A stretch of 64,000 nt of DNA from Actimicrobium sp. CCC2.4 (GTDB lineage: Bacteria; Pseudomonadota; Gammaproteobacteria; Burkholderiales; Burkholderiaceae_D). Numbering within the stretch: the first letter of the stretch is position 1; the number at the start of each line of letters is the position of its first letter. Under the pieces are notes generated by a model, which had not been told where the DNA came from, ran no database searches, and saw nothing but the letters and a program-made list of their open reading frames with translations. Location: assembly GCF_034347385.1 (NCBI RefSeq), contig NZ_CP133777.1:620001-684000 (forward strand). The letters are read 5' to 3'. Shown here piece by piece: positions 55,440 to 64,000 of this stretch. A program made the position numbers and the translations under genes.

Positions 55440-56287
55440 CCTCTCCTGATTTCAGCATCGAATTTTTCCCGCCCAAGACTGCCGAGGGTACCGATAAGCT
55501 GCGTGCGACGCGTGCCCGGATGGCGGTCCTCAACCCGAAGTATTTTTCGGTGACGTTTGGCGCCGGCGGCAGTACCCAGCAAGGCACGCTCGATACCGTG
55601 CTCGACATTCGCAGTGAAGGCCATCAGGCGGCGCCACATATTTCCTGCCTGGGCAGTTCGCGCGCGCGCCTGCGTGACATCCTGGCGGAATACCGGTCCC
55701 ACGGCATCCAGCGGCTGGTCGCGCTGCGGGGTGATTTGCCCAGCGGGTACGGTGCGATGGATGCAGCCTCCGGCGAATTCCGCTTTGCCAACGAGCTGGT
55801 TGAATTCATCCGCGCCGAATCCGGCGACTGGTTTCATGTCGAAGTGGGTGCCTACCCGGAAATGCATCCCCAGGCGCGCTCGCCCTCGGATGACATGCAG
55901 CATTTCGTGCGCAAGGTGCAAGCCGGTGCCGATGCGGCAATCACTCAGTATTTCTACAATGCCGATGCGTACTTCCGTTTCGTTGACAGTGCCCGCAAGC
56001 ACGGCGTGCAAGTGCCGATTGTCGCCGGCGTGATGCCGATTACAAATTACACGCAGCTGATGCGGTTCTCGGATATGTGCGGTGCCGAGATCCCGCGCTG
56101 GATACGGCTGGCGCTGGCCAGTTACGGCGACGACAGCGAATCGATCCGTGCATTCGGTCTCGATGTTGTCACGGCCATGTGCGAGCGCTTGCTGGCAGGC
56201 GGCGCGCCCGGCCTGCATTTTTATTCGCTCAACCAGGCGGGGCCAACGATGGCGATTTGCCAGCGACTTGATGCTTCACTGGTCTGA
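55436..56287 (+). CDS. metF: Methylenetetrahydrofolate reductase
   Basis: 283 residues. SIEFFPPKTAEG (catalytic Glu of MetF), SVTFGAGGSTQQGTLDTV, ALRGDLPSGYG and HFYSLNQ are all MetF signatures. It reduces methylene-THF to methyl-THF using FAD, giving the methyl group used to remake methionine from the homocysteine released by AhcY. ATGA overlap with the small membrane protein gene. Confidence 0.96.
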   Translation: MTSPDFSIEFFPPKTAEGTDKLRATRARMAVLNPKYFSVTFGAGGSTQQGTLDTVLDIRSEGHQAAPHISCLGSSRARLRDILAEYRSHGIQRLVALRGDLPSGYGAMDAASGEFRFANELVEFIRAESGDWFHVEVGAYPEMHPQARSPSDDMQHFVRKVQAGADAAITQYFYNADAYFRFVDSARKHGVQVPIVAGVMPITNYTQLMRFSDMCGAEIPRWIRLALASYGDDSESIRAFGLDVVTAMCERLLAGGAPGLHFYSLNQAGPTMAICQRLDASLV

Positions 56288-56452
56288 TTGTTCCGGTTGG
56301 TAACAAAAACTGCAAACTAAAAGTAATGATATGAATTGAGTTTCGATGGTTGCGCTTGGCGTAACAGGTCGCTACCCTAGATCTGCTGCCAGCGCTTCCG
56401 ACTCCGGAGGCCGCGGCGGGTGTGGTCATCGACCCGCCGGTAAAGGGCCTTC

Positions 56453-57256
56453 ATGTCTATCATCAGTAGAAATAATGTCCGGATCAGTGGACACGGACAG
56501 CAGCCGATCATCTTTGCGCATGGCTTTGGTTGCGACCAGGTCATGTGGCGCTTTGTCAGTCCGGCCTTCGAACCGGATTATCAGGTCGTGCTGTTCGATT
56601 ACGTCGGTGCCGGCCACTCCGATCCCGATGCGTATGACCCGCAACGCTATGCCACGCTGGATGGGTACGCGCTCGACCTGGTTGATATTTGCGAAGCACT
56701 TGACCTCAATGACGTGATCCTCGTCGGGCACTCGGTCAGCAGCATGATTTGCCTGCTCGCAGCGAAAGCGATGCCCGGGCGGATTGCCCGGCTGGTCATG
56801 ATTTGCCCGTCGCCACGCTACCTCAATGATCCACCCGATTACCACGGCGGTTTCGAGCGGGCCGATATCGAAGGGCTGATCGACATGATGGAACGCAACC
56901 AGACCGGCTGGACCAGCCAGCTGTCGGTCATGGTGGCCGGCAATCCTGATCGTCCCGAACTGGCCGATGAACTGGATGCCAATTTTTGTGCAATGGATCC
57001 GCTGATCGCGCGTCGCTTTGCCGCAGCAACGTTCCTGGCCGATAACCGCAGCGATCTGGCCGATGTGCGCCAGCCTGTCGGGATCCTGCAATGCAGCCAC
57101 GATATCATCGCGCCTGTAGCCGTTGGCGAGTACATGCATCGCCAGCTTCCGGGCAGTATTTTGGAGCGAATAAACGCGTTCGGGCATTGTCCCCAGCTCA
57201 GTCATCCGCAAGAAACCATTGCGATGATCCGTGATTACCTGCAGCGTGCCGCCTGA
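56453..57256 (+). CDS. RsbQ-like alpha/beta hydrolase
   Basis: 267 residues. Alpha/beta hydrolase with nucleophile Ser94 in GHSVSSMI, Asp217 in QCSHDIIAP and His245 in GHCPQLSHP, all two residues offset from B. subtilis RsbQ (S96, D219, H247), from memory. The oxyanion segment FAHGFGCDQ is present. RsbQ is thought to make or modify a small hydrophobic ligand sensed by the PAS domain of its partner. A hairpin CGGCGGGT/ACCCGCCG sits 14 bases before the ATG. The stop TGA is followed at once by the GTG start of the PAS/GGDEF/EAL gene. Confidence 0.9.
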   Translation: MSIISRNNVRISGHGQQPIIFAHGFGCDQVMWRFVSPAFEPDYQVVLFDYVGAGHSDPDAYDPQRYATLDGYALDLVDICEALDLNDVILVGHSVSSMICLLAAKAMPGRIARLVMICPSPRYLNDPPDYHGGFERADIEGLIDMMERNQTGWTSQLSVMVAGNPDRPELADELDANFCAMDPLIARRFAAATFLADNRSDLADVRQPVGILQCSHDIIAPVAVGEYMHRQLPGSILERINAFGHCPQLSHPQETIAMIRDYLQRAA

Positions 57257-59677
57257 GTGGAGCAGCTCGCTGACATCACGAACACGCTGGATGGATTTGA
57301 TATCCAGCGGGCACCGTGCGGCGTGTTCCTGTTCGATGAGTCGCTCCTGCTGCGTTCCGGTAACCAGACGCTGGCCGACATGCTGGGCGTCGACAGGAAT
57401 GCCCTGGTGGGCATGCCGCTAGACCAGTTATGGTCGCCCGCCATGCGGCTGGGATTCCACATACGCGTCATGGCGCTGTTACACCTGCAAGGCTATGTTG
57501 AAGAAATCGCCTTGATCATGCGCGCTGCCGACGGCAGCGAGATCCCGGTGCTGCTCAATGCCGTGCGCCGGCTGCATGGCGGAATCGGCATCACGGAGTG
57601 TGTGGTCATCCGGATGCGGGAGCGCAAGCGTCTCGAAGACGAGTTGTTCCGCGTGAAAAAAGCCACCGAGCAAATGCCGGGTGCGATTTACCAGTTTGTC
57701 CTTGATGCTGATGGCAGGTCGCGTTTTCCGTATGCCAGCGAAGGCATCCGGGAGCTGTACGAAGTCAGTCCGATGCAGCTGCGGCGGGATGCCGGTCTGG
57801 TGTTTCAGCGTATTCATCCGGATGATCTCGACGAGGTTAATCACAGTGTCCGGATATCGGCGCTAGCGCTCAGTCCCTGGAATCAGCAATACCGCGTCAA
57901 CTTGCCGCGGCAAGGGCTGCGCTGGCTGGAGGGCCGTGCCATTCCCGAGGCGCGTGCCGATGACAGCGTACTGTGGCATGGTTATCTGGTCGATATCACT
58001 GAGCGCAAGGCACTGGAAATCGTGCAGGCCATCGAGCATGAACGTACTCGCGTCACCCTGCGCTCGATCGGGGATGCGGTGATTACGACGGACCGGTTTG
58101 GCCTGGTCGAGTATCTCAACCCGGTGGCCGAGTCACTGACGGGCTGGGGTTGCATTGAAGCGATCGGCCTGCCGGTCGATCAGGTGTTTTGTATCGTGCA
58201 TCAGCACAGCCGTGCGGTAGCCGGTAACCCGGTTGCGCGCTGCCTGGCAGAGGGCGCGATCACGGGTGCCACACCCGATGCGCTCCTGATTGCCCGGCAG
58301 GGTGCCGAATACGCCGTCGAAGACTCCGCAGCGCCGATATTTGGCGCGGACCGGCTGGTCAGCGGCGCGGTGATGGTATTTCGCGATGTGACGCCTCAGC
58401 GCAAGTTGCATCAGGAAGCCGAGCACCGTTCCCGTCACGATCATCTGACCGGTCTGCCGAACCGGCGCGAATTCGAGCACTTGCTGGAGCAGCTGTTTGT
58501 GTCCGCCCGTACCGAAGACGTCGAGCACGCACTCTGTTTTATTGATCTTGATCGCTTCAAGGCAGTCAACGACAGTTGTGGTCATGCTGCCGGAGACGTG
58601 CTGCTGAAAAAAGTAGCGGATCTGCTGCGGCAGTGCGTACGTGCCACCGACAAGGTGGCGCGGTTGGGCGGGGATGAATTCGCCGTGCTGCTGCAAAAGT
58701 GCGATCTGACAACCGCACGGCGGATCGCGCAGGACATCTGTGATCGCATGGCCGCTATGCGCTTTCTGTTCGATGGCAAGCAATTCGATGTCGGCGCCAG
58801 CATTGGCGTGGTCTTGCTCGATGGCAGTTGGAGCAGTATCAGCCAAGCGCAGCAGGCCGCTGACCAGGCCTGTTTTGCGGCCAAGGCAGCAGGACGGGGG
58901 CAGGTCCATATTGGCGCCGGATCCGGCCAGCCGGGAGCTGCACCAGAGGCACCAATGCCGTGGAGCATCGTGCTGCAACAGGCGCTCGATAACGATCGCT
59001 TTGTGCTGTTTGCCCAGCCGGTCGTGGCGCTCGGTGAAGGCGGCGGCCGGCATGTTGAAGTCCTGTTGCGCCTGAAAGATGACAGCGACGGACTGATACT
59101 CCCGGGTGCTTATTTGCCGGCGGCAGAACGTTGCGGCCTCGCCGTGCGTATCGACCGGTGGGTGCTGGCACAGACCTGCCAGTGGCTTGGCAGTGCGTCA
59201 GGACAGGCTGTCGAGAGCGTGGCGATCAATATTTCCGGTGCTTCGGTCGTCGATCCCGCCTTTCATCAGTTCGTCGGCGAGACACTGAACCGCATGCCGG
59301 TCGCCAAGCTGTTTTTCGAGATTTCCGAATCGGTGGCAATTGAGCATCCGATCCAGTCGCAGGTCTTTTTTGAGGTGATGCATCGCATCGGCGCGCAGGT
59401 TGGTCTGGATGATGTCGGCCGCGGCCTGACGTCGATGGCGTATCTCAAGCGCCTGCAGGTGGATTATCTGAAGATCGATGGCCAGATCGTTACTAGCATG
59501 GCCACCGATGCGGTCAATGGCGCGATGGTGCGCAGCATCAACGAAATTGGCCATTTGCTGGGCATACGCACGGTCGCCGAAGGAGTCGAGAGTGAGGCTG
59601 TCCTGCAGATGCTGCGCGTGATGGGCGTCGATTATGCGCAGGGCTATCACAGCGGCAAGCCGAAGCCGATTGGCTAA
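57257..59677 (+). CDS. PAS-PAS-PAS-GGDEF-EAL cyclic-di-GMP signalling protein
   Basis: 806 residues, cytoplasmic, no membrane helix. PAS-like domains near 10-120, 135-255 and 265-375 (the third opening RSIGDAVITTDRFGLVEYLN). The GGDEF domain has intact active-site RLGGDEF and LTGLPNRREFE. The EAL domain has EVLLR in place of EALLR, INIS, FFEISES, DDVGRG, LKIDG and VAEGVES, so both catalytic sets look complete. It could make and degrade c-di-GMP, with activity tuned by PAS input. GTG start directly follows the hydrolase stop. Confidence 0.92.
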   Translation: MEQLADITNTLDGFDIQRAPCGVFLFDESLLLRSGNQTLADMLGVDRNALVGMPLDQLWSPAMRLGFHIRVMALLHLQGYVEEIALIMRAADGSEIPVLLNAVRRLHGGIGITECVVIRMRERKRLEDELFRVKKATEQMPGAIYQFVLDADGRSRFPYASEGIRELYEVSPMQLRRDAGLVFQRIHPDDLDEVNHSVRISALALSPWNQQYRVNLPRQGLRWLEGRAIPEARADDSVLWHGYLVDITERKALEIVQAIEHERTRVTLRSIGDAVITTDRFGLVEYLNPVAESLTGWGCIEAIGLPVDQVFCIVHQHSRAVAGNPVARCLAEGAITGATPDALLIARQGAEYAVEDSAAPIFGADRLVSGAVMVFRDVTPQRKLHQEAEHRSRHDHLTGLPNRREFEHLLEQLFVSARTEDVEHALCFIDLDRFKAVNDSCGHAAGDVLLKKVADLLRQCVRATDKVARLGGDEFAVLLQKCDLTTARRIAQDICDRMAAMRFLFDGKQFDVGASIGVVLLDGSWSSISQAQQAADQACFAAKAAGRGQVHIGAGSGQPGAAPEAPMPWSIVLQQALDNDRFVLFAQPVVALGEGGGRHVEVLLRLKDDSDGLILPGAYLPAAERCGLAVRIDRWVLAQTCQWLGSASGQAVESVAINISGASVVDPAFHQFVGETLNRMPVAKLFFEISESVAIEHPIQSQVFFEVMHRIGAQVGLDDVGRGLTSMAYLKRLQVDYLKIDGQIVTSMATDAVNGAMVRSINEIGHLLGIRTVAEGVESEAVLQMLRVMGVDYAQGYHSGKPKPIG

Positions 59678-60285
59678 GCGCTGTCGTCGATCCCGTTTTC
59701 GGTGATCAGCGCCTGCAGCCGGATATCGTGCGGCGCGGCAGCAAATTCGGTCCTTGCACAATCGAAGGCAATGCCGATGGCCGGGACTGACCGCAGCAGC
59801 GCCAGCGTGCGGTCATACATGCCGCCGCCGTAACCGAGCCGGTAGCGCTGCGCACTGATTCCCACGCACGGGATCAGGATGGCATCCGGCATCAGCAGGC
59901 GTTGCGGTGCAGCCGGAACCGGTACGCCGAAGGTATCCGGGGTCATTGGCTGCCCGGGTGTCCACGCCGCGAACGTCAGCGGCGTTGCGGGCCCGGATAC
60001 GATAGGCAAGGCCAGTTGCACGCCGCGCATGACCAGTTGCCGGTAGGCTGCGGCCAGATCCGGTTCGCCGCGGATCGGCCAGTACACGGCCAGCGTCGCT
60101 GTGCCACTGCCGGCCTGCCAATCCAGCAGGTGCCGGCCGATGGACTCGCAGGCAGCATCGCGCGTAGCGCCCGTCAGCGCCTTGCGCAAGCCCAGCAACT
60201 GCCGGCGCAGGACCGTTTTATCCCGTGTAAGGTCCGCGCCGGAGCAGCTGCCCCCCCATGCTATGCTTGGATCCGTTCGTTTCAT
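59674..60285 (-). CDS. 5-formyltetrahydrofolate cyclo-ligase
   Basis: 203 residues. YWPIRGEPDL, ILIPCVGISAQRYRLGYGGG and YDRTLA are the family's substrate and ATP-binding motifs. It converts 5-formyl-THF to 5,10-methenyl-THF with ATP. Convergent with the GGDEF-EAL gene (4-base overlap) and divergent from slt (34 bp between start codons). Homologues usually start nearer residue 18 here, but no other start codon is available. Confidence 0.92.
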   Translation of the reverse strand: MKRTDPSIAWGGSCSGADLTRDKTVLRRQLLGLRKALTGATRDAACESIGRHLLDWQAGSGTATLAVYWPIRGEPDLAAAYRQLVMRGVQLALPIVSGPATPLTFAAWTPGQPMTPDTFGVPVPAAPQRLLMPDAILIPCVGISAQRYRLGYGGGMYDRTLALLRSVPAIGIAFDCARTEFAAAPHDIRLQALITENGIDDSA

Positions 60286-60319
60286 GGCAAGTCAAATTCG
60301 TCAGTGAGGTTGCAGAGGT

Positions 60320-62272
60320 ATGTTTCAATTGAAATGGATCACCGGCGTGGTGTTCGCCGTGGCGTCAATCACGCTCATTGCTCCGGTAGCACAGGCCAAA
60401 AGCCGCGTGGCCAGTTTTGTCAACGATGACGATATTTTTATGGCACTGCGCGATGCCGCCCGCAAGGACGATGCTGCCAAAGCCGCCGAGCTGGCCGACC
60501 GCCTGCCTGATTATGCCATCCCTTCCTACGTCGATTATTACCGCCTGAAGCCACGCCTGCAGCAGGCGTCCTCGTCGGAAATCCGCGAATACCTGCGCCG
60601 CTACAACGGCAGTGCGATCGCCGACCGTTTGCGCAATGACTGGTTGCTGATCCTTGGCCAGCGACGTGATTTCGTCACGTTTGACGAACAATACCCGCTG
60701 TTCGCCCTCGACGATGACCTGCAACTGAAATGTTATTCATTGCTGTCGCGCGCGACCCGTGGCGAGCAGGTGGCGGTGGCTGCACGGGCCTTGCTGGTGT
60801 CGCCCAAGGATTACGGCGAAGCCTGTTCGACGCTCATCACCACGCTAGCAGGGGCCGGGCAGTTCACCCCCGATGATCTGTGGTGGCAGTTACGCGCGGC
60901 CGGTGAAACCAGTCAGGTCAGCGCGGCCCGCCGCCTGGCTCCATTGTTGTCGGCAAGCGATGCCCAGATCGTCCAGTCCATCGAAAAAGCACCACTGGTC
61001 CTAGCACGCGGCGTCGGCAATTCGGCGCTGACGCATCAGTTATTCATCGTTGCGCTGGGCCGCGTGTCACGGACCAGTCCCGAGCAGGCGGCCAGCGCCT
61101 TGAGCAACGTCGAGTCACAACTGAGCCCGGGCGAGCGTGCGCTGGGCTGGTCGCAGATTGCCTTGCAGGCTTCGCTCAAGCTGATGCCGGAAGCCACCAC
61201 GCTCTACTGGAGCCGCACCGATGGCGCGCCATTGACCAGCGATGGCTACCAGTGGCGCGCGCGCATGGCTTTGCGCAATGGTGACTGGACACTGATCCGC
61301 CGCGCCATCGAGGCGATGCCCCCCGACTTGCGTGACGACGGCACCTGGATTTACTGGCGTGCCCGTGCGCTGGGTGCCAGCGGTGATGTCACCGAGGCGC
61401 AGAAGCTCTTCAAGTCAATTGCCGACCAGACCAACTTCTATGGCCAGCTGGCGCTCGAAGACCTGGGCCAGAAAATCAGTATCCCGATCCCTGGCGCACC
61501 CTTGACCGCACAGGAAATCGCACCGCTGGCAGCCAACCCGGGCCTGCGCCGTGCGCTCAAATTCTTCGACATGAACTTACGCTTTGAAGCGGTGCGCGAG
61601 TGGAACTGGGAATTGCGCAGCCTGAGCGAGCGCGAACATCTGGCCGCCGCCGAATTCGCGCGCCAGAACAACGTGCTCGACCGGATGGTCAACACCTCCG
61701 ACCGGACCAGGTCGGAACGCGATTTCAACCAGCGCTTCCCGTCGCCATTTCGCGATTTCATGGTCACCAGTACCAACGCGCTGGGTCTGGACATGGCCTG
61801 GGTCTATGGATTGATCCGGCAGGAGTCGCGCTTCATCATGAATGCCCGCTCGCATGTTGGTGCCTCGGGGCTGATGCAATTGATGCCGGCAACGGCGCGC
61901 TATGTCGCCAAAAAAATCGGCATGACCAGCTTCGATCCGGACCAGGTCAATGAGGTCAGCACCAATATTGCACTGGGTACCAACTACCTCAACATGGTAC
62001 TGGGCGATCTCGACGGATCGCAGGCCATGGCCACCGCTGCCTATAATGCCGGCCCGGGCCGCCCGCGCAGCTGGCGATCCTCGCTGACACGCCAGGTCGA
62101 AGGTGCGGTATTCGCCGAATCGATCCCGTTCGCCGAAACGCGGGGCTACGTCAAAAACGTGCTATCCAACGCGACGTATTATGCGGCCCTGTTCGACGGC
62201 AAACCGCAATCGCTGAAAGCCCGGCTCGGCATGATCGCCCCCAAGGGTTTCGTGGCTTCCGAGCTGCCTTGA
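60320..62272 (+). CDS. slt: Soluble lytic murein transglycosylase (Slt-like)
   Basis: 650 residues. Signal peptide (FAVASITLIAPVAQAKS), a long alpha-superhelical U/L domain, then the C-terminal transglycosylase domain with catalytic Glu in IRQESRFIMNARS, GLMQLMPATA, and AYNAGPGR. It cleaves peptidoglycan to 1,6-anhydro products in the periplasm. GAGG precedes the ATG. Typical Slt70 length. Confidence 0.94.
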   Translation: MFQLKWITGVVFAVASITLIAPVAQAKSRVASFVNDDDIFMALRDAARKDDAAKAAELADRLPDYAIPSYVDYYRLKPRLQQASSSEIREYLRRYNGSAIADRLRNDWLLILGQRRDFVTFDEQYPLFALDDDLQLKCYSLLSRATRGEQVAVAARALLVSPKDYGEACSTLITTLAGAGQFTPDDLWWQLRAAGETSQVSAARRLAPLLSASDAQIVQSIEKAPLVLARGVGNSALTHQLFIVALGRVSRTSPEQAASALSNVESQLSPGERALGWSQIALQASLKLMPEATTLYWSRTDGAPLTSDGYQWRARMALRNGDWTLIRRAIEAMPPDLRDDGTWIYWRARALGASGDVTEAQKLFKSIADQTNFYGQLALEDLGQKISIPIPGAPLTAQEIAPLAANPGLRRALKFFDMNLRFEAVREWNWELRSLSEREHLAAAEFARQNNVLDRMVNTSDRTRSERDFNQRFPSPFRDFMVTSTNALGLDMAWVYGLIRQESRFIMNARSHVGASGLMQLMPATARYVAKKIGMTSFDPDQVNEVSTNIALGTNYLNMVLGDLDGSQAMATAAYNAGPGRPRSWRSSLTRQVEGAVFAESIPFAETRGYVKNVLSNATYYAALFDGKPQSLKARLGMIAPKGFVASELP

Positions 62273-62309
62273 CAAACATTTTTGATTCTCTGAAAACGGA
62301 CAAACTGTC

Positions 62310-63287
62310 ATGACCATGCACCACTGCAACGTCCTGGTACTCGGCGGCACCGGCTTCGTCGGTTCGCACCTGGTAGCCCAGCTGGTCGCCCAGGGCCGAC
62401 ACGTTATCGTGCCGACCCGGCGTGCGATCCGCGCGCGCCATCTGGCCGTGCTGCCGACTGTCGAAATCGTCGAAACCGACATTCACCAGGAACAGGCGCT
62501 GGCCCGGCTGATGGGGCGCACTGATGCCGTCATCAATCTGGTGGGCATCCTGCATTCGCGTCCCGTTAATGGTGGCGCAGCCAGCTACGGGCCTGATTTC
62601 GCGCGGGCCCATGTCGAGTTGCCTATCCGTATCGTCGCCGCGTGCGGCGTGGCCGGCGTCAAACGCTCCCTGCACATGAGTGCGCTGGGGACCGATCGCA
62701 ATGCGCCATCAATGTACTTGCGCTCGAAGGCCGCCGGCGAAGATGCCGCACTGTCGCATCCTGCAGTGGCCACGACGGTATTCCGGCCATCGGTGGTGTT
62801 CGGCGAAGACGACGCCTTCCTCAACATGTTTGCCGCGATGCAGCGCTGGTTTCCGGTCATTCCGCTCGGCGGTGCCGATGCGCGCTTCCAGCCTATTTAT
62901 GTCGAAGATGTGGCGCAGGCCTTTGTCAATGCCCTCGACAACCAGCACACGGTTGGTAAGGTCTATGAACTTGGTGGTCCCGAAGTGTTCACCTTGCGCG
63001 AGCTGGTGCAGCTGGCCGGACGCGCGTCCGGTCATCCGCGTCCGGTGATCGGCTTGCCGCCGGCACTGGCGCGCCTGCAGGCGCTGGTGCTCGAATTCGC
63101 CCCGGGCGGTCCGGTCATGAGCCGCGATAATCTCGACTCCATGAAAGCCGACAACGTCACGCGCGGACCGATTTCGCCGGAGCTTGGCGTGACACCGCAG
63201 GCGCTCGAAGCCATCGCGGCGCGCTATCTCGGCGAGGCCGGCGCGCGCAGTCGTTTCGACCAGTACCGTGTGCGCGCCAAGCGCTGA
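62310..63287 (+). CDS. NAD(P)-binding NDUFA9-like epimerase-type protein
   Basis: 325 residues. Rossmann motif LGGTGFVGSHL near residues 11-21, DAVINLVGIL, and the atypical-SDR YxxxK equivalent replaced by SMYLRSKAAGE. It belongs to the NDUFA9/complex I 39-kDa subunit-like extended SDR group; C-terminal helices follow. Role unproven (possibly quinone or respiratory assembly related). Second ATG three codons in is an alternative start. Confidence 0.87.
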   Translation: MTMHHCNVLVLGGTGFVGSHLVAQLVAQGRHVIVPTRRAIRARHLAVLPTVEIVETDIHQEQALARLMGRTDAVINLVGILHSRPVNGGAASYGPDFARAHVELPIRIVAACGVAGVKRSLHMSALGTDRNAPSMYLRSKAAGEDAALSHPAVATTVFRPSVVFGEDDAFLNMFAAMQRWFPVIPLGGADARFQPIYVEDVAQAFVNALDNQHTVGKVYELGGPEVFTLRELVQLAGRASGHPRPVIGLPPALARLQALVLEFAPGGPVMSRDNLDSMKADNVTRGPISPELGVTPQALEAIAARYLGEAGARSRFDQYRVRAKR

Positions 63288-63317
63288 TTCCTCTCTTCTC
63301 ACCAACCCGGACCTCGC

Positions 63318-64000
63318 ATGCAAGCTACCGAACTCGATCCTACGTTGTCACAAACCCTGGCCGACGCCGGCAGGATGCCGCTCAAGCTGGTCATTGCCAA
63401 CAAGCGCTACTCGTCATGGTCGATGCGGCCATGGCTGGTACTGAAAGCCTTCGGCATCGCCTTCGAAGAAGCCTGCATCGGTCTGGGTCGCCCCGATACC
63501 TCGCTGCAGATTTCACATTACTCGGCAGCCGGCCGGGTGCCGGTGCTGCTGGCCGGCGACATCGCGGTCTGGGATTCGCTGGCGATCTGCGAATACCTGG
63601 CCGAACAGTTCCCCGAAAAAGCGATGTGGCCAACCGACGTTGCAGCGCGTGCGATGGCGCGTTCCATCTGCGCCGAAATGCATGGCGGCTTCACCGGCTT
63701 GCGTTCGTCAATGTGGATGAACATCGGAGCGAGTTTTCCCGGCAAAGGCCGCACGCCGGAGGCGCAGTCGGATATCGGCCGCATCAGCGAAATCTGGGAA
63801 ACCTGCCTGACGCAGTCCGGCCATCATCAATTCCTGTTCGGGGCGTTCTCGATTGCCGACGCCTACTACGCGCCGGTCGTGATGCGCCTGCAGATCTACG
63901 GCGTCTCGATGGCACCGGCCTTGCAGGCTTACGCCGACCGTGTCGCGGCCCATCCGGCAGTCGCGCAATGGATCGCCGAGGCCCTGCTCGAAACCGATCG
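63318..64000 (+). CDS. Glutathione S-transferase, 3' truncated by window end
   Basis: About 227 codons are open to the edge with no stop. N-terminal thioredoxin-like GST domain (LVIANKRYSSWSMRPWLVLK, then GRVPVLLAGDIAVWDSLAIC with Glu-Ser/Asp-Ser GSH-binding pair) and a helical C-terminal domain (FGAFSIADAYYAPVVMRL). The class is not clear, and the N-terminal 22-residue extension before LVIANK is unusual, so the start could be the ATG at 63375. It lies 30 bases after the NDUFA9-like gene. Confidence 0.9.
   Translation, partial: MQATELDPTLSQTLADAGRMPLKLVIANKRYSSWSMRPWLVLKAFGIAFEEACIGLGRPDTSLQISHYSAAGRVPVLLAGDIAVWDSLAICEYLAEQFPEKAMWPTDVAARAMARSICAEMHGGFTGLRSSMWMNIGASFPGKGRTPEAQSDIGRISEIWETCLTQSGHHQFLFGAFSIADAYYAPVVMRLQIYGVSMAPALQAYADRVAAHPAVAQWIAEALLETD

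Overview
The window is a high-GC, gene-dense chromosomal segment of a betaproteobacterium, most likely Burkholderiales and probably Oxalobacteraceae (Herminiimonas/Janthinobacterium/Undibacterium-like). The evidence is gene content and order: gpmA-envC-ctpA-moeB, rhodanese-grxC-secB-gpsA, hslVU next to a one-cysteine dksA and a CobW-type GTPase, lpxL-lpxL-dapF-DUF484-xerC, and metK/ahcY/metF with an S-adenosylhomocysteine (SAH) riboswitch in front of ahcY. A PEP-CTERM protein also fits. The family assignment is inference from memory of gene neighbourhoods, not a database result. I saw no rRNA, tRNA, CRISPR array, transposase or prophage.

Layout. 1-7.2 kb: TraB/GumN-family protein, HAD nucleotidase, a fused PabB-PabC folate enzyme, two DMT (EamA) exporters and an MFS transporter. 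The exporters are separated by a 756-bp non-coding block holding two AAAACCC heptamer arrays and a large hairpin element. 7.4-9.4 kb: a DUF3455 lipoprotein and an ECF sigma/anti-sigma pair. 9.4-14.4 kb: a branched-chain amino acid type ABC operon with a fused LivM-LivG protein and a 139-bp inverted-repeat element between the binding-protein and permease genes. 14.4-19.8 kb (minus): a CpxP/Spy-like protein with an OmpR-type regulator and its kinase, preceded by a CpxR-box-like direct repeat, then an M16 peptidase. 19.8-24.3 kb (minus): moeB-like, ctpA, envC, gpmA. 24.4-27.1 kb: rhodanese, grxC, secB, an SH3 protein, gpsA. 27.3-27.9 kb: a PEP-CTERM protein. 28.1-39.3 kb: a complete type II secretion operon in the order G-H-I-J-K-L-M-N-D-E-F-C.

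39.3-46.5 kb (minus): hslU, hslV (behind a sigma32-like heat-shock promoter), a duplicated STAS protein, dksA, a CobW GTPase, xerC and DUF484. A Sel1-repeat gene on the opposite strand separates these from dapF and two lipid A acyltransferases (46.9-51.1 kb). 51.3-56.3 kb: the methyl cycle block metK, M14 peptidase, SAH riboswitch, ahcY, a small membrane protein and metF. 56.4-59.7 kb: an RsbQ-like alpha/beta hydrolase directly abutting a three-PAS/GGDEF/EAL protein, the best candidate here for a little-described signalling module. 59.7-64 kb: 5-formyl-THF cyclo-ligase, soluble lytic transglycosylase, an NDUFA9-like NAD(P)-binding protein and a glutathione S-transferase cut by the window end.

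Functional links: the methyl-cycle genes make SAM, recycle SAH under riboswitch control and supply methyl-THF. The kinase/regulator/Spy-like genes look like an envelope-stress loop. The T2SS operon provides the whole exporter, although its substrates are not in the window.
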